Shown here in pieces: positions 8,234-17,976 of a stretch of 64,000 nucleotides of DNA. The stretch covers positions 2,790,001 through 2,854,000 of the forward strand of contig NZ_CP109162.1 in NCBI RefSeq assembly GCF_035920445.1, written 5' to 3'. This DNA is from Nocardia sp. NBC_01730. GTDB lineage: Bacteria; Actinomycetota; Actinomycetes; Mycobacteriales; Mycobacteriaceae. The position numbers were made by a program, and so were the translations under genes. A model generated the notes under the pieces. The model was not told the origin of the DNA. It made no database searches and saw only the letters and a list, made by a program, of their open reading frames with translations. The first letter of the stretch is position 1. Each line of letters starts with the position of its first letter.

Positions 8234-9118
8234 TCACCGGTCGATGGCGGCGACGGAGACTTCGATTCTGGTGTCGTGCTTGTCCTCGGTCCAACGTTGT
8301 GCGTCGTAGAGCCACCACCGGTCGATATCGAGGCGGTAGAACCGGCGTGGGCCGTCGGTGTGGAATTCGTCCAACGGCAGCATCCACTCGGCACGGACCG
8401 CGGGATCGGGGAAGTTCGATTCGTAGTAGCGGTCGTAGTAGGCAGGCAGTTCGTCCGCGGTGACTTCGCGGCATTCTCCGGTGAACTGGGCGCCGTCGAT
8501 CGGTATGCCCGACGGTGCGTCGGAGCCGGTCAGCCCGGTCAGGAAAATCGAGCCCGCGACCTGCGGCGAGCCGGCGATATTCATCGAATGCCGTGCATCA
8601 CGCAGCGAGTACCACAGCAGCCGCAGCGGCTGGTGCAACACGACGTAGTTGACGGTGGACGACCAAGGACCGGCAGGCCCACTGGTGGCGAGGGTGACGA
8701 ACCGGGCCCGATCGAGCAGGACCCGGCTGCGCAGTGCGAGGGCCGCCGCGTCCGATCCCGGTCCGGGCTGCTCCGGTGCGGGTAGCGGGACGGGAATCAT
8801 CGGGTCGGTGAGGATTCGGGCGTCGAGGATCTCATACCACTCGTCCTGACCGGTCCGCCGTTTCTCCCATTCCGGATCACGGGACCGAGCGCTGATTTCG
8901 CGACGGTAGCGGCCCCATTCGGCTTCGTCGGCGAAAGTGACGTGATGCTCGAGGCAATGCACATCGTCACCGATGGTCACCGTGTACCACCGGGTGCCGA
9001 GCACCATGTCCAGGTCGGCATAGAACCAGAGCTGACGGTCTGCGATCCACTGCCAGAACGCTGCCAGATCTGCTCGGGCCTTTACGGTCGGTCGAAACCG
9101 GTAGACCAGGTGCAGCAT
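8234..9118 (-). CDS. Two-domain protein: alpha/beta-barrel-like N-terminus plus FMN-binding split barrel
   Basis: Residues 1-110 (MLHLVYRFRPTVKARADLAA, then WYTVTIGDDVHCLEHHVTF) look like a ferredoxin-like dimeric alpha/beta barrel. Residues about 125-290 match the pyridoxamine-5'-phosphate-oxidase-like FMN-binding split barrel, with LDRARFVTLATSGPAGPWSS and LLWYSLRDARHSMNIAGSPQ, the usual strand-turn-strand start of that fold. Members reduce F420-, FMN- or haem-linked substrates, or only bind flavin. The combination of both domains is uncommon, and the role here is unknown. It sits 21 bases downstream of the FemAB-like gene in the same direction, so the two are probably one operon. Confidence 0.68.
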   Translation of the reverse strand: MLHLVYRFRPTVKARADLAAFWQWIADRQLWFYADLDMVLGTRWYTVTIGDDVHCLEHHVTFADEAEWGRYRREISARSRDPEWEKRRTGQDEWYEILDARILTDPMIPVPLPAPEQPGPGSDAAALALRSRVLLDRARFVTLATSGPAGPWSSTVNYVVLHQPLRLLWYSLRDARHSMNIAGSPQVAGSIFLTGLTGSDAPSGIPIDGAQFTGECREVTADELPAYYDRYYESNFPDPAVRAEWMLPLDEFHTDGPRRFYRLDIDRWWLYDAQRWTEDKHDTRIEVSVAAIDR

Positions 9119-9139
9119 TCGGCGGGCCTTTCGTTCGGA

Positions 9140-10285
9140 TCAGGACAGGAAATCGAGCCAGTCACGGCTCAACGAGGACAAGTATTTGGGAAATCGGTCA
9201 CGGTAACCGCGCGCCAAGTCCCTGTTGTGCGCACGCACACGTTCGACGTCGAGTTCATCATGGTCGAGCAGCACCACAGCCGCGAGCGGTTCCACCGTCG
9301 CACCACGGCGGATCTTCGCCTCCAGTGACGACGTCGACAGGAAAAGCCGAGGTAACCCGTTACGTGCGGCGTAATCGATGGGGGCATAACAAGTGGTGAC
9401 GAAATACGGGTAGCCGTCTCTGCTCGCCGCCTCGTCCGAGCCGAAATACCGGCCGTGCAGGCTGTCGCCATGCCGGTAACATACGGCAACAGTGGCCAGC
9501 CTGCCATTTCGATAGCACAGCAAGACTTTTGCGTGGTCGTGCAGACCTACTCGACGCTGGGCAGCAAAAACACGAAGCATCCACACAACGCCTTGGCCGT
9601 TGCCGTATCTGCGACGGGTGCTCGCGATCAGCGGTGCGATCGCGGCCTCGATCTCGGGTGTGAGATCAACCCATTCCAGGGTGAAGCCGGCGGCGGTGAA
9701 GTCCCGGAGCTCTCGGCGTCGCCGCTTGCGGTTGTGTCCGCCCGCATGCGCGACAAAGTCCGCAGTTCCGTGTGGAGGCACCGCGACCGTAGCCTCGGCC
9801 GAATGCAGCAGCACGTGAGCGGCGGGATGCGCGCGCCCGAGTTCTCTCGCGGCACTCACCGGGAGATACGGCATCACCACCCCGGCCCGCTCGTTCTCAC
9901 GGGCGTGAGCGAGTGTGCCGGCGAGCAGGTGAGACAACGTCGACGACCGTTGCGGCCCGGCCGTGCAGATCAGTCCGTTGCGCACCGACCGACGGGCGCC
10001 GAGCCAGACGAACGGGCGGTCCCAAGGCCCCGGAAGCTCCGGGAAGAAATCCGGTAGATGGAACAGCCCGGGCATTTGCTCGCCATCCCAGAGCGCCGTC
10101 GCACCGGTGAGCCGGTTACCGATGCTGATCGTCAGGACCGGACGCGGGCCTGCTGCCTCATCGAGATGACGCAGCCAGGCATGGCTGCAGAACAGATCAC
10201 CCGGCGGAACAAGGCCATCCCATTCGATCGCGCTGATCGCGTCAACGGCTTCGACCTGGCGCGTTTCGATGGATGTGCACAGCAT
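9140..10285 (-). CDS. FemAB/GNAT-like acyltransferase (peptidogalycan-biosynthesis type)
   Basis: I start it at ATG 10285 (MLCTSIETRQVEAVDAISAI), preceded by GGGAAG at a spacing of about five bases; the open frame reaches 10438 but the added residues are low-complexity. The product has 381 residues. It shows a double-GNAT organisation: HNRKRRRRELRDFTAAGFTL followed by EIEAAIAPLIASTRRRYGNG is the linker helix of the family, and YFGSDEAASRDGYPYFVTTC with RLFLSTSSLEAKIRRGA is the second acyl-CoA/acyl-tRNA domain. Relatives are annotated as peptidogalycan biosynthesis or GNAT proteins and transfer amino or acyl groups onto unknown acceptors. It is upstream of, and probably co-transcribed with, the FMN split-barrel gene. 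Confidence 0.7.
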   Translation of the reverse strand: MLCTSIETRQVEAVDAISAIEWDGLVPPGDLFCSHAWLRHLDEAAGPRPVLTISIGNRLTGATALWDGEQMPGLFHLPDFFPELPGPWDRPFVWLGARRSVRNGLICTAGPQRSSTLSHLLAGTLAHARENERAGVVMPYLPVSAARELGRAHPAAHVLLHSAEATVAVPPHGTADFVAHAGGHNRKRRRRELRDFTAAGFTLEWVDLTPEIEAAIAPLIASTRRRYGNGQGVVWMLRVFAAQRRVGLHDHAKVLLCYRNGRLATVAVCYRHGDSLHGRYFGSDEAASRDGYPYFVTTCYAPIDYAARNGLPRLFLSTSSLEAKIRRGATVEPLAAVVLLDHDELDVERVRAHNRDLARGYRDRFPKYLSSLSRDWLDFLS

Positions 10286-10539
10286 AGGTCTTCCCGAGCT
10301 ACTAGCAGGTACCGCGATCGTAAAACATCCAACCGGTCGGTGCTGAGTGGGCTGAACCGCACTCGTTCCCCGATTTGAGCCTTCGCCGCTTCCGCCGCCC
10401 CGGCTTCCCTGACGCGGTTCGAATCGCCCAGCCAACATTGCGCTATTCCTGAACTGGCGACTTCCGCCTCTTGTCGGCGGTGTCGTCGGAATCGTGCCCG
10501 GCGTCGCGGAGCAACACGATCATCGGAACGCCCCCAGCG

Positions 10540-10814
10540 GGCGCCAACTGATCCCGTACTCGATGGTGTGCAACGCCTGCTGGGGTCGGCTCGACCTCGA
10601 CGCAAGGCGCCCCATACCGAACAGGTAGCCGACACCCCGCCCGCCCGGCCGTGGCCGCCCGGGCGCGATGACGGCGGCGATGGTGGAATCCGCCCGAAGC
10701 ATGCGGAACTCCGGCGAGCACACCATCGAAGAGATCGCTGCCGAACTAGGCGTATCGCGCGCCACCGTGTACCGGCATCTGATACCGACTACCGATCAGT
10801 CCGCCTCATTATGA
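10540..10814 (+). pseudogene. Decayed C-terminus of a serine resolvase/invertase
   Basis: From 10629 to the stop at 10814 one frame encodes GRGRPGAMT, then EHTIEEIAAELGVSRATVYR and HL. This is the classic C-terminal Hin/resolvase DNA-binding domain (GRP...EIA..LGVSRATxYRHL). The preceding arm region is still traceable, but the frame is broken by the stop TAG at 10626 and by apparent frameshifts near 10550-10620. The catalytic N-terminus is absent. It is therefore a relic of a resolvase, transposon or invertible element. No terminal repeats or transposase remain around it. Confidence 0.6.
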
Positions 10815-10873
10815 GATATTTTTGAGACGACGACCCGAGGACGGATGTCGCCGACTGGCGAGAGTGCGCACGT

Positions 10874-11453
10874 TCAGGAATAGCGCACCCTCATCCCGTC
10901 CATGAGCACGTCGATGAGGCGATGCACTGCCGCAGGGTGATCCTCGTCGGGGCGGATGTAGATCTGCAAGGTCATCATGCGCGCGAGATCGGCGGGGGTG
11001 ATGTCCGGACGGAGTGCGCCATCGGCATGGGCTTGTGCCGTGAGACGAGCGATGAGTTCGGAGACGACCGTGCGCGCCTGAGTCAGGCTGGGGTCGGCCT
11101 GAATCCGCGCATGCACGGCGGGCTCCACAGAGGACGCGAACGCGCCGACACCTGCCAGGACGCATTCGCGCAGGAAGCGGGACAGCGCCGACCAGGCGTC
11201 GGCTTCCTCGCGTGCCGCCGTCGCGGCCCGGTCGGCCAGGCCCGGTCAGATAGGCGTGCGCGGCAGCGGAGATCAACGCGTCGCGGTCGGGGAAGCGGCG
11301 GTACAGCGTGCCGACGCCCACGCCGGCGTGGTCGGCGACCTCCTTCATCGATACGTCGATGCCCTTGTCCCGGAACAGAACCAGGGCTGCCGCGACGATC
11401 TGATCGCGGTTGCCACGAGCGTCGGCCCTGAGGGTCTCAGCCGCCATTGACAT
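10874..11453 (-). pseudogene. TetR-family regulator, frameshifted
   Basis: The N-terminal half reads MSMAAETLRADARGNRDQIV and continues through a TetR helix-turn-helix (DVSMKEVADHAGVGVGTLYR, RFPDRDALI) to HAYLTG. The C-terminal half, ending HRLIDVLMDGMRVRYS at 10874, is in another frame. The join is in the G/C run at about 11239-11245, where one extra base breaks the frame; removing it restores LADRAATAAREEADAW, an ordinary TetR ligand-domain start. The start is ATG 11453, or 11447, which sits 8 bases after GGAGG. A one-base indel in a homopolymer-rich run could be real or a sequencing error. It is divergent from the truncated FAD monooxygenase next door, its likely former target. Confidence 0.75.
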
Positions 11454-11479
11454 CCCCTCCGCAGTAACTGGACGAATTC

Positions 11480-12315
11480 TTCCACTGGACGCGGGACGCG
11501 AGCAGGTGGAATTCCTGTGGGGCGACACGATTACCGCCCTGGCCCAGGACGAGGCGGGCGTGGACGTGACGTTCGCCCAGGCGCGGCCCGCACGGTTCGA
11601 CGTGGTGATCGGCGCCGACGGGTTGCACTCGACGGTGCGGCGGCTGGTCTTCGGGCCAGAAGTCGAATTCCTCCGCCACGCAGGCATGTACGTGGCGACA
11701 CTGCCGATCGACGCGCCGTTCGGCGACGACTCCGAGGTGGTCATCTACAACACCCCGGGCCGGGCGGTGCACCCGACCAAGGGCCATGCGTTGGCGGCGT
11801 TCATCTTCCGGCGTGACGCAGTGCCGGGCTACCACCACCGCGATCTCGACCAGCACAAGCGGCTCGTTGACGAGGCGTTCGCCGACGGCTCGTGGCGGCT
11901 GCCCCAACTACTCGACCAGGTACACGCCGCCGACGATCTGCATTTCGACTCGATCAGCCGGGTCCGCCTGCCGCGGTGGTCCACCGGGCGCATCGGGCTG
12001 GTCGGGGACGCGGCGGCAGCGGTGTCGCTGTTCGGGGACGGAACCACTCTGGCCATCGCGGGTGCCTACCGGCTCGCCGAAGAGTTGAGCCAGTCCCGAC
12101 CGACGTCGCGACGGCCTTCGGCCGGTATGAGACCCGCCACCGGCCGATGGTGGACTCGAAACAGCAGGGATTTCGTTTCGCCCGGGCCGCTGCTACCGGG
12201 TACCCGGCCCGGCATCGCGCTGCGCAATACCGCGGCCCACCTGGTATCGGCCGCCGCCGGGATCGGCCGCGGGCATACCGCATCGCGACTACCGCGCCGA
12301 CGCCGGGTGCTGTGA
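11480..12315 (+). pseudogene. FAD-dependent monooxygenase, 5'-truncated and frameshifted
   Basis: The readable part starts in mid-protein (EQVEFLWGDTITALAQDEAG) and continues with FDVVIGADGLHSTVRRLVFG, the DG motif of class A flavoprotein hydroxylases, then GRIGLVGDAAAAVSLFGDGT, the second FAD motif. The first 100 or so residues, including GxGxxG, are missing. Near 12075-12100 the coding moves to another frame (PTDVATAFGRYETRHRPMVD) and near 12185-12200 it moves back (LLPGTRPGIALRNTAAHLVS), so two compensating indels are present. The 5' break lies next to the TetR start. The gene cannot make a working enzyme. Its 3' end overlaps the amidotransferase gene by 27 bases, tail-to-tail. Confidence 0.8.
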
Positions 12316-13161
12316 CGCCGCAGCGGTCGGGCTGAGGTCGGCGCGCGTGAGCTGGTGTCGTGGCGGCTCGGGCAACACCACACGCTCAGTAAGCATCAGG
12401 TCGGCATCGACGTGCACCAGCGTGCCCGGAACGAGAAGTCGCCACGCCGGATCATCATCCATCGGCTCACTCGCAAACACGATGGACGGTTGCCTATCGA
12501 GATGCTCCGACCGCGCGTGGATGCGCCACGTCTGCAGATCGAAGCCCGCCGACTCGACCGGGTTGCGCCGATCGAGCACATACAGCCTGTGGGGCTCGGG
12601 ATACCGCAGCGCCCACATATCCGTCGCGGTGCTCAGCAACAGGTTGACGGCATAGATCGGCACGTTCGACGCCAGCCAGTTCATCGCGTCCAGCAGGCCC
12701 GCCTCGACATCGCCCCCGGTTGCCCTGATCGACGAGGTGACCAACGCGAATACCCGCTCGCTGTCGGTCTGCCCCAGCACGAGATCGGCGGCGCGTAGCT
12801 CCGCGAGCCGTGCGTCGAGCACGTCCAACCCGCTGACTACACCGTTGTGCGCGAAGATCCGGTCGTCCTGCAGGAACGGGTGTGTGTTGCGAACATCGAG
12901 CGCCCCGGTGGACGCGTACCGAACGTGGGCGATGAACGTCGTCCCCGTCAATTCATGGGCTTCGCAGGCGAATGCGGTGTCTTTCCACGCCGCGATCGGC
13001 TGCTTGCTCACCACCGGCTTGCCGTCACCGTTGAACACACCCAGGCCTGTGCCGTCGGGATTCCGCGTGCTTTGGACGGACAGGTTGTCGGGCACGTCCA
13101 GCAGCCAAAACGTCGCCGTCACGACGGCGCGCCCCGCGTGCAAGCCGAACAGGCGGCACAT
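12289..13161 (-). CDS. Class II glutamine amidotransferase (EgtC/YafJ-like)
   Basis: After removal of Met1, Cys2 (MCRLFGLHAG) is the expected N-terminal nucleophile. The family motifs NPDGTGLGVF, FIAHVRYASTG, NTHPF and FAHNGVV follow at residues 33-107. The protein is 290 residues long, which fits stand-alone DUF1907/YafJ-type or EgtC amidohydrolases that hydrolyse gamma-glutamyl bonds. EgtC removes glutamate in ergothioneine synthesis, but no other egt gene is beside this one, so the substrate is left open. The end of the gene overlaps the degraded monooxygenase on the other strand. Confidence 0.85.
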   Translation of the reverse strand: MCRLFGLHAGRAVVTATFWLLDVPDNLSVQSTRNPDGTGLGVFNGDGKPVVSKQPIAAWKDTAFACEAHELTGTTFIAHVRYASTGALDVRNTHPFLQDDRIFAHNGVVSGLDVLDARLAELRAADLVLGQTDSERVFALVTSSIRATGGDVEAGLLDAMNWLASNVPIYAVNLLLSTATDMWALRYPEPHRLYVLDRRNPVESAGFDLQTWRIHARSEHLDRQPSIVFASEPMDDDPAWRLLVPGTLVHVDADLMLTERVVLPEPPRHQLTRADLSPTAAASQHPASAR

Positions 13162-13308
13162 AGTGCCTACCGTACGCTCTGCGGCGGCTCTGCTGCACTA
13201 CCTCTATGGGCGAAGGCGACTCGCTCGCCCGGTCCCCCACGCTCGCATGTGCAGATCCACTTCGGTGCGGCGCCGCCCGCATTGTCGCGCAGACGGCAGC
13301 CTCGACCA

Positions 13309-14286
<978 letters not shown>

Positions 14287-14590
14287 CGCTTATTTCTCCT
14301 TGTCGTGGATGTGGGCGGCGCCGTACCGGATCGAGTGATCACAGCGCTCCTTCAAGGGTGATCGGATCGAGCTTCGAGCGGCCTGGTTCGGCCTTCTCGT
14401 CCAGGAAACCGCGGAACGATCTGGGGTGGGAGACCCTGTTGTGCCAGGTACTGGCAGAACCTCCCACTCCCGCAGCGAGCGTCGTGACGTGACGCTATGG
14501 AGAGACGCCCGGAGATCCACGAGACCATGCGTGCCCAACCGACCAAAGGCCCGGCAATGGGATTGATCACACCCCCTATCCGGCCAGTCA
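14287..14590. other. Intergenic region between the AKR and MFS genes
   Basis: No gene is supported here. Frames on both strands are short and lack the family patterns or codon bias of the neighbours. The AKR promoter must lie at its left end and the MFS promoter at its right end. Confidence 0.4.
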
Positions 14591-14620
14591 GTTATGAGAC
14601 AATAATTATTGGATTATAAC
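14591..14620. promoter_or_regulatory. Nested 30-bp dyad, probable operator of the MFS exporter
   Basis: Outer arms GTTAT (14591-14595) and ATAAC (14616-14620) share the same centre as a perfect 12-bp palindrome, CAATAATTATTG (14600-14611). The site is 21 bases before the MFS start and very AT-rich against the local background. GTTAT/ATAAC arms recur in the dyad before the marR gene (16104-16118), suggesting that one regulator, MarR, binds both. Confidence 0.6.
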
Positions 14621-14641
14621 TATCTAGGACGGTTGAGGCTG

Positions 14642-16093
14642 ATGAACACATTGTTGGACCAATCCCAGGCAGCTCCCATCGGCCGCTGGACACCGCGCTC
14701 CGCGGCGCAAGCGGGCGGCTTGCATCCAGTCGGCCTGTTCACACTGCTGGCAGGCGCGTTTCTACCCATCGCGGACTTCTTCATCGTCAACGTCGCGCTG
14801 CATACCATCGACCAGTCGTTGCATGCGTCCGCACCTGCGCTGGAGCTGGTCGTCGCCTGCTATGGAACCGCCTACGCCGCGCTGCTCGTGCTCAGCGGGC
14901 GACTCGGCGACCGGTATGGACGGCACCGCATATTCCTCATCGGTCTTATCGGGTTCGTCACCACATCCCTGGCCTGTGGGCTCGCGCCGACGATCGGCTT
15001 GCTGATCGGCGCGCGGCTGCTACAGGGCGCCGCGGCCGCCTTGCTCGTGCCCCAGGTCCTCGCGACCGCTCACGCGACCCTCGATGGCGAGCGAAAAGCA
15101 CGCGCTCTGGCCCTCTACGGCGCGACGTCCGGAATCGCCGCGGTCGTCGGCCAACTGGCCGGTGGCCTGCTGGTCCACGCCGACATCGCCGGTACCTCAT
15201 GGCGGCCGGTCTTCCTGATCAACGTGCCCATCGGTCTCATAGTGTTCTTCGTTGCCCGCCACGTCGTGCCGGCCACTCGTTCCGAGCACCCGGCCGGCCT
15301 CGACCTGCCCGGCACCGTGCTCTTCGCGGCGACCCTGACCGCGCTGCTCGTGCCGTTGACCGAGGGTCACACGCTCGGCTGGCCGACCTGGACCTGGACC
15401 ATGCTCGCCGCCGCTGCCGCGCTCGGCGTCGCGACCTACCTCGTCGAGCAGCGGGCTGAGCGACGCGGCGAAGTACCCCTGCTTCCGCCGTCGCTGCTGC
15501 GCCTGCCGTCGATGTGGCGCGGCCTGGCAATGATCCTGCCGTTCAGCATCGGCTTCGGCGCCTTCATGTTCGTCTTCGCCCTGACCGTCCAGGACGGCTT
15601 GCACGCCGACGCCCTGACCGGTGGCGTGGCCATCCTGCCCATGGCTGTGCTGTTCTTGCTCGGCTCCGTCGTCAGCCCACGTCTTATCGGCCGGTTCGGG
15701 CGCGGCGCGCTGGCCGTCGGCGGCGGCGTGCAGGCCGTCGGCCTGGCGACGCTCATCGCCGTCATCGTCACCGGGTGGCCAAGCGTGTCACTGCTCGACC
15801 TCGCCGGACCCATGGCCCTGATCGGCGCTGGACAGTCGCTGCTGTTCACCGGCCTCTTCCGAGTCGTGCTCGCCGACGTTCCCCCGCACATGGGCGGCAT
15901 CGGTGGTGGCGCGCTCATCACGCTGCAGCAGAGCGGCCTCGCACTGGGCGTCGCCACGTTAGGCAGCCTGTACCTCGCCCTTGCCCCGAGCGGGACCGCG
16001 CACGCGTTCGCCGCCGCGGTCGGCGTCCAGCTGGCGATCGTGGTGCTACTCGCGATCAGCAGCCGCACACTTCCCCGCTTCACGACAGGCTAG
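14642..16093 (+). CDS. MFS transporter, DHA2-type multidrug exporter
   Basis: A 483-residue membrane protein with about 14 hydrophobic segments, as in the DHA2 (QacA/EmrB) family. GRLGDRYGRHRIF at about 95 is the loop 2-3 motif A, and LLIGARLLQGAAAALLVPQV is the family's motif C region. Family members exchange drugs or toxic metabolites for protons. I start it at ATG 14642 (MNTLLDQSQ), preceded by GAGG; the frame could begin at TTG 14609, but that codon lies inside the operator. A MarR regulator follows 36 bases downstream, so this is a typical MarR-controlled efflux pair. Confidence 0.87.
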   Translation: MNTLLDQSQAAPIGRWTPRSAAQAGGLHPVGLFTLLAGAFLPIADFFIVNVALHTIDQSLHASAPALELVVACYGTAYAALLVLSGRLGDRYGRHRIFLIGLIGFVTTSLACGLAPTIGLLIGARLLQGAAAALLVPQVLATAHATLDGERKARALALYGATSGIAAVVGQLAGGLLVHADIAGTSWRPVFLINVPIGLIVFFVARHVVPATRSEHPAGLDLPGTVLFAATLTALLVPLTEGHTLGWPTWTWTMLAAAAALGVATYLVEQRAERRGEVPLLPPSLLRLPSMWRGLAMILPFSIGFGAFMFVFALTVQDGLHADALTGGVAILPMAVLFLLGSVVSPRLIGRFGRGALAVGGGVQAVGLATLIAVIVTGWPSVSLLDLAGPMALIGAGQSLLFTGLFRVVLADVPPHMGGIGGGALITLQQSGLALGVATLGSLYLALAPSGTAHAFAAAVGVQLAIVVLLAISSRTLPRFTTG

Positions 16094-16103
16094 CTATCGA
16101 GAA

Positions 16104-16118
16104 ATAACTATGAGTTAT
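16104..16118. promoter_or_regulatory. 15-bp inverted repeat upstream of marR
   Basis: ATAACTATGAGTTAT has perfect 6-bp arms with a 3-bp spacer, and ends 11 bases before the MarR start codon. Its position and its similarity to the dyad before the MFS gene suggest an autoregulatory operator. Confidence 0.6.
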
Positions 16119-16129
16119 CAAGTAGTACG

Positions 16130-16630
16130 ATGAGAGTTGTGGGAGATGATCAAGCCGGTAATGGCCGGCGGCGCGCCTCGAATGCCTCCGACGATCTGTG
16201 GGCCGACTTCGCCGACCTCGTGCTCATCATCTCCCGCGAGATCCAGTTCCGTGGCTACTCCAGCAAGGAGGCGGTGTCACTCTCGCCGTCCGAAGGGATC
16301 GTGATGCGCTATTTGCATCGCCACCCGGGCACGATACCGAGCCGGATCGCGCACGCGTCCGGGTTGCAGCGCAGCAACCTCAGCACGGTGCTCCGTGGCT
16401 TGGAGGACAAAGGGGTCATCGAGCGGCGCAGCAGCGCGGAGGATGGCCGCGAGGTGAAGATCTATCCAACTGCCCGCGGGACGAGCAACTATGCATTGGT
16501 GCGCACGGAGTGGGCCGAGCTTGTCTCCGCGGCGGCCGGGGATGCCACGGACCTCGAGCCGGCCGTGGCGCTGCTACGCAAGGTCGAAGCCGGGCTCGTC
16601 GGGCTCCGACGAGGTGAGCAGGCTTCCTGA
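16130..16630 (+). CDS. MarR-family transcriptional regulator
   Basis: A 166-residue winged-helix protein. SLSPSEGIVMRYLHRHPGTI, SRIAHASGLQRSNLSTVLRG and LEDKGVIERRSSAEDGREVK form the helix-turn-helix and wing (residues about 50-120) of MarR proteins. It is a dimeric repressor that is usually released from DNA by phenolic ligands. It lies directly downstream of the MFS exporter, and matched dyads precede both genes, so it most likely represses the exporter and itself. A strong hairpin follows the stop. Confidence 0.9.
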   Translation: MRVVGDDQAGNGRRRASNASDDLWADFADLVLIISREIQFRGYSSKEAVSLSPSEGIVMRYLHRHPGTIPSRIAHASGLQRSNLSTVLRGLEDKGVIERRSSAEDGREVKIYPTARGTSNYALVRTEWAELVSAAAGDATDLEPAVALLRKVEAGLVGLRRGEQAS

Positions 16631-16640
16631 TCAGGAACAG

Positions 16641-16676
16641 GACGACCCTCGCCCGACATGGTCGGCGAGGGTCGTC
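16641..16676. terminator. Bidirectional hairpin terminator between convergent genes
   Basis: GACGACCCTCGCC pairs with GGCGAGGGTCGTC around a short loop. It lies between the stop of marR (16630) and the stop of the convergent MFS gene (16696). The stem is very GC-rich and no long U-tract follows, as is common in actinomycetes. Confidence 0.75.
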
Positions 16677-16695
16677 CGATAACAGACCAGTGCGG

Positions 16696-17976
16696 TCAGT
16701 GCGAGGCCTGCCCGACCGCGTTGTTGAACTGGGCGGTTCGTACGAAAGCCAATGCGAGGACGGCAACCAGCGGCAGTGCCGTGACCTGCCACAACCCCGC
16801 AAGACGCCAGCCGAAACCGGCCACTGAAGCGGCGAAAAGCAAGCCGGAGAACGCGGCGGTCACGTAGTAGCTGGTGATGAACAGCCCGGCACCACGTCCG
16901 ACCTGGTGCGGCCGCACTGCCCGCTGCATCGCGCTGTTGCTGTTGGGGAACACGAAACCGGTCCCGAAGACACCCATCAGGAAGGCGAACACGCACTGCC
17001 AGACGAGCGTGCCCTGCACCTGGTAGATGAGAATGCCGAGCACCGAGAGCACCAGGTGGCTGCCGATCAGCAGGTTGCGCTGATCTACCCGATCGCCGAG
17101 CCAGCCACCCAGCAGGCCTGCGGCCCCGCCGACGCCGACGAAGCTCAGGGCAAGCGCGGACTGGCCGGTGGTGAAGTGCAGCTGGTTGACCAAGAACGTC
17201 GGATAGAGACCGAGGAATCCATAGAGAACCACACCACCGACTGCCGAGCTGATCGCCAGCGCGATGGAGTTGCGGTTGTACGGAGACGCGGGCATGTAAT
17301 CGAAGGTCGCGGTGCTGACCGTCGTTTCGACCGCCCGCTCGGTCATCCGTCGGCTGACCGAGAACGCGGCGATCAGCGCGACGGTGAGCCCACACAGACC
17401 GAAGACGACAAAGGGCGCCCGCCAGGTGTCATAACTGGTCGCGAGGCGGACGCCGATGAGCGGGCCGAGGAAGACCCCGAACCCGAAGGCGACGCCGATG
17501 CCGCCAAGGGCGAGACCGCGCCGGTGATCGAAATACGCGCCGACCGCCGCGAACAGAGCCGCGGCCTGCATACCCTCGCCGAAGCCCGAGAAGATCCGGT
17601 AAGCCGACATATCGACCCAACCCGATGCCAGCGGGGTGGCCAGCGTGCCGAGGGAGTAGATCACGATGCTGACCACCAGGACCGTCTTGCGAGAAAAGCG
17701 GTCCACCAGGTATCCGGCCGGTAGTCCGGCCAATGCCATGCCCAGAGTGAAGCCGGTGGCGAGCAGCCCGCCTTCCGGCAGCGTGAACCCGTACTCCGCG
17801 CGAATGGTCGGCAGCAGCGGGGCGAACACCTGCCGGTCCATGGCGTTGACCATGAACGACATCGCCATCACCAGGAACCCGGTCGCGACTACGAGTTTGG
17901 GCACGAGGGGACGGCGGAGTTCCGCCTTGTCACGAGTAGGCACCTTGCCCACGCCAGCGGGCGCCGCGTTGATCAT
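16696..17976 (-). CDS. MFS transporter, aromatic-acid/sugar-acid (ACS) type
   Basis: A 426-residue, 12-segment MFS protein. The start ATG 17976 (MINAAPAGVGKV) has AGGGAGA upstream; the frame stays open to 18138 without family resemblance. YLVDRFSRKTVLV is motif A after segment 2, and GWLGDRVDQRN is its repeat in the second half. MVNAMDRQVFAPLLPTIRAE is typical of the anion:cation symporter family, which imports organic acids and aromatic acids. It is divergent from the lacI gene, and the shared 649-base intergenic region holds a copy of the cluster's 16-bp operator, so it is probably the importer for the catabolic cluster. Confidence 0.85.
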   Translation of the reverse strand: MINAAPAGVGKVPTRDKAELRRPLVPKLVVATGFLVMAMSFMVNAMDRQVFAPLLPTIRAEYGFTLPEGGLLATGFTLGMALAGLPAGYLVDRFSRKTVLVVSIVIYSLGTLATPLASGWVDMSAYRIFSGFGEGMQAAALFAAVGAYFDHRRGLALGGIGVAFGFGVFLGPLIGVRLATSYDTWRAPFVVFGLCGLTVALIAAFSVSRRMTERAVETTVSTATFDYMPASPYNRNSIALAISSAVGGVVLYGFLGLYPTFLVNQLHFTTGQSALALSFVGVGGAAGLLGGWLGDRVDQRNLLIGSHLVLSVLGILIYQVQGTLVWQCVFAFLMGVFGTGFVFPNSNSAMQRAVRPHQVGRGAGLFITSYYVTAAFSGLLFAASVAGFGWRLAGLWQVTALPLVAVLALAFVRTAQFNNAVGQASH

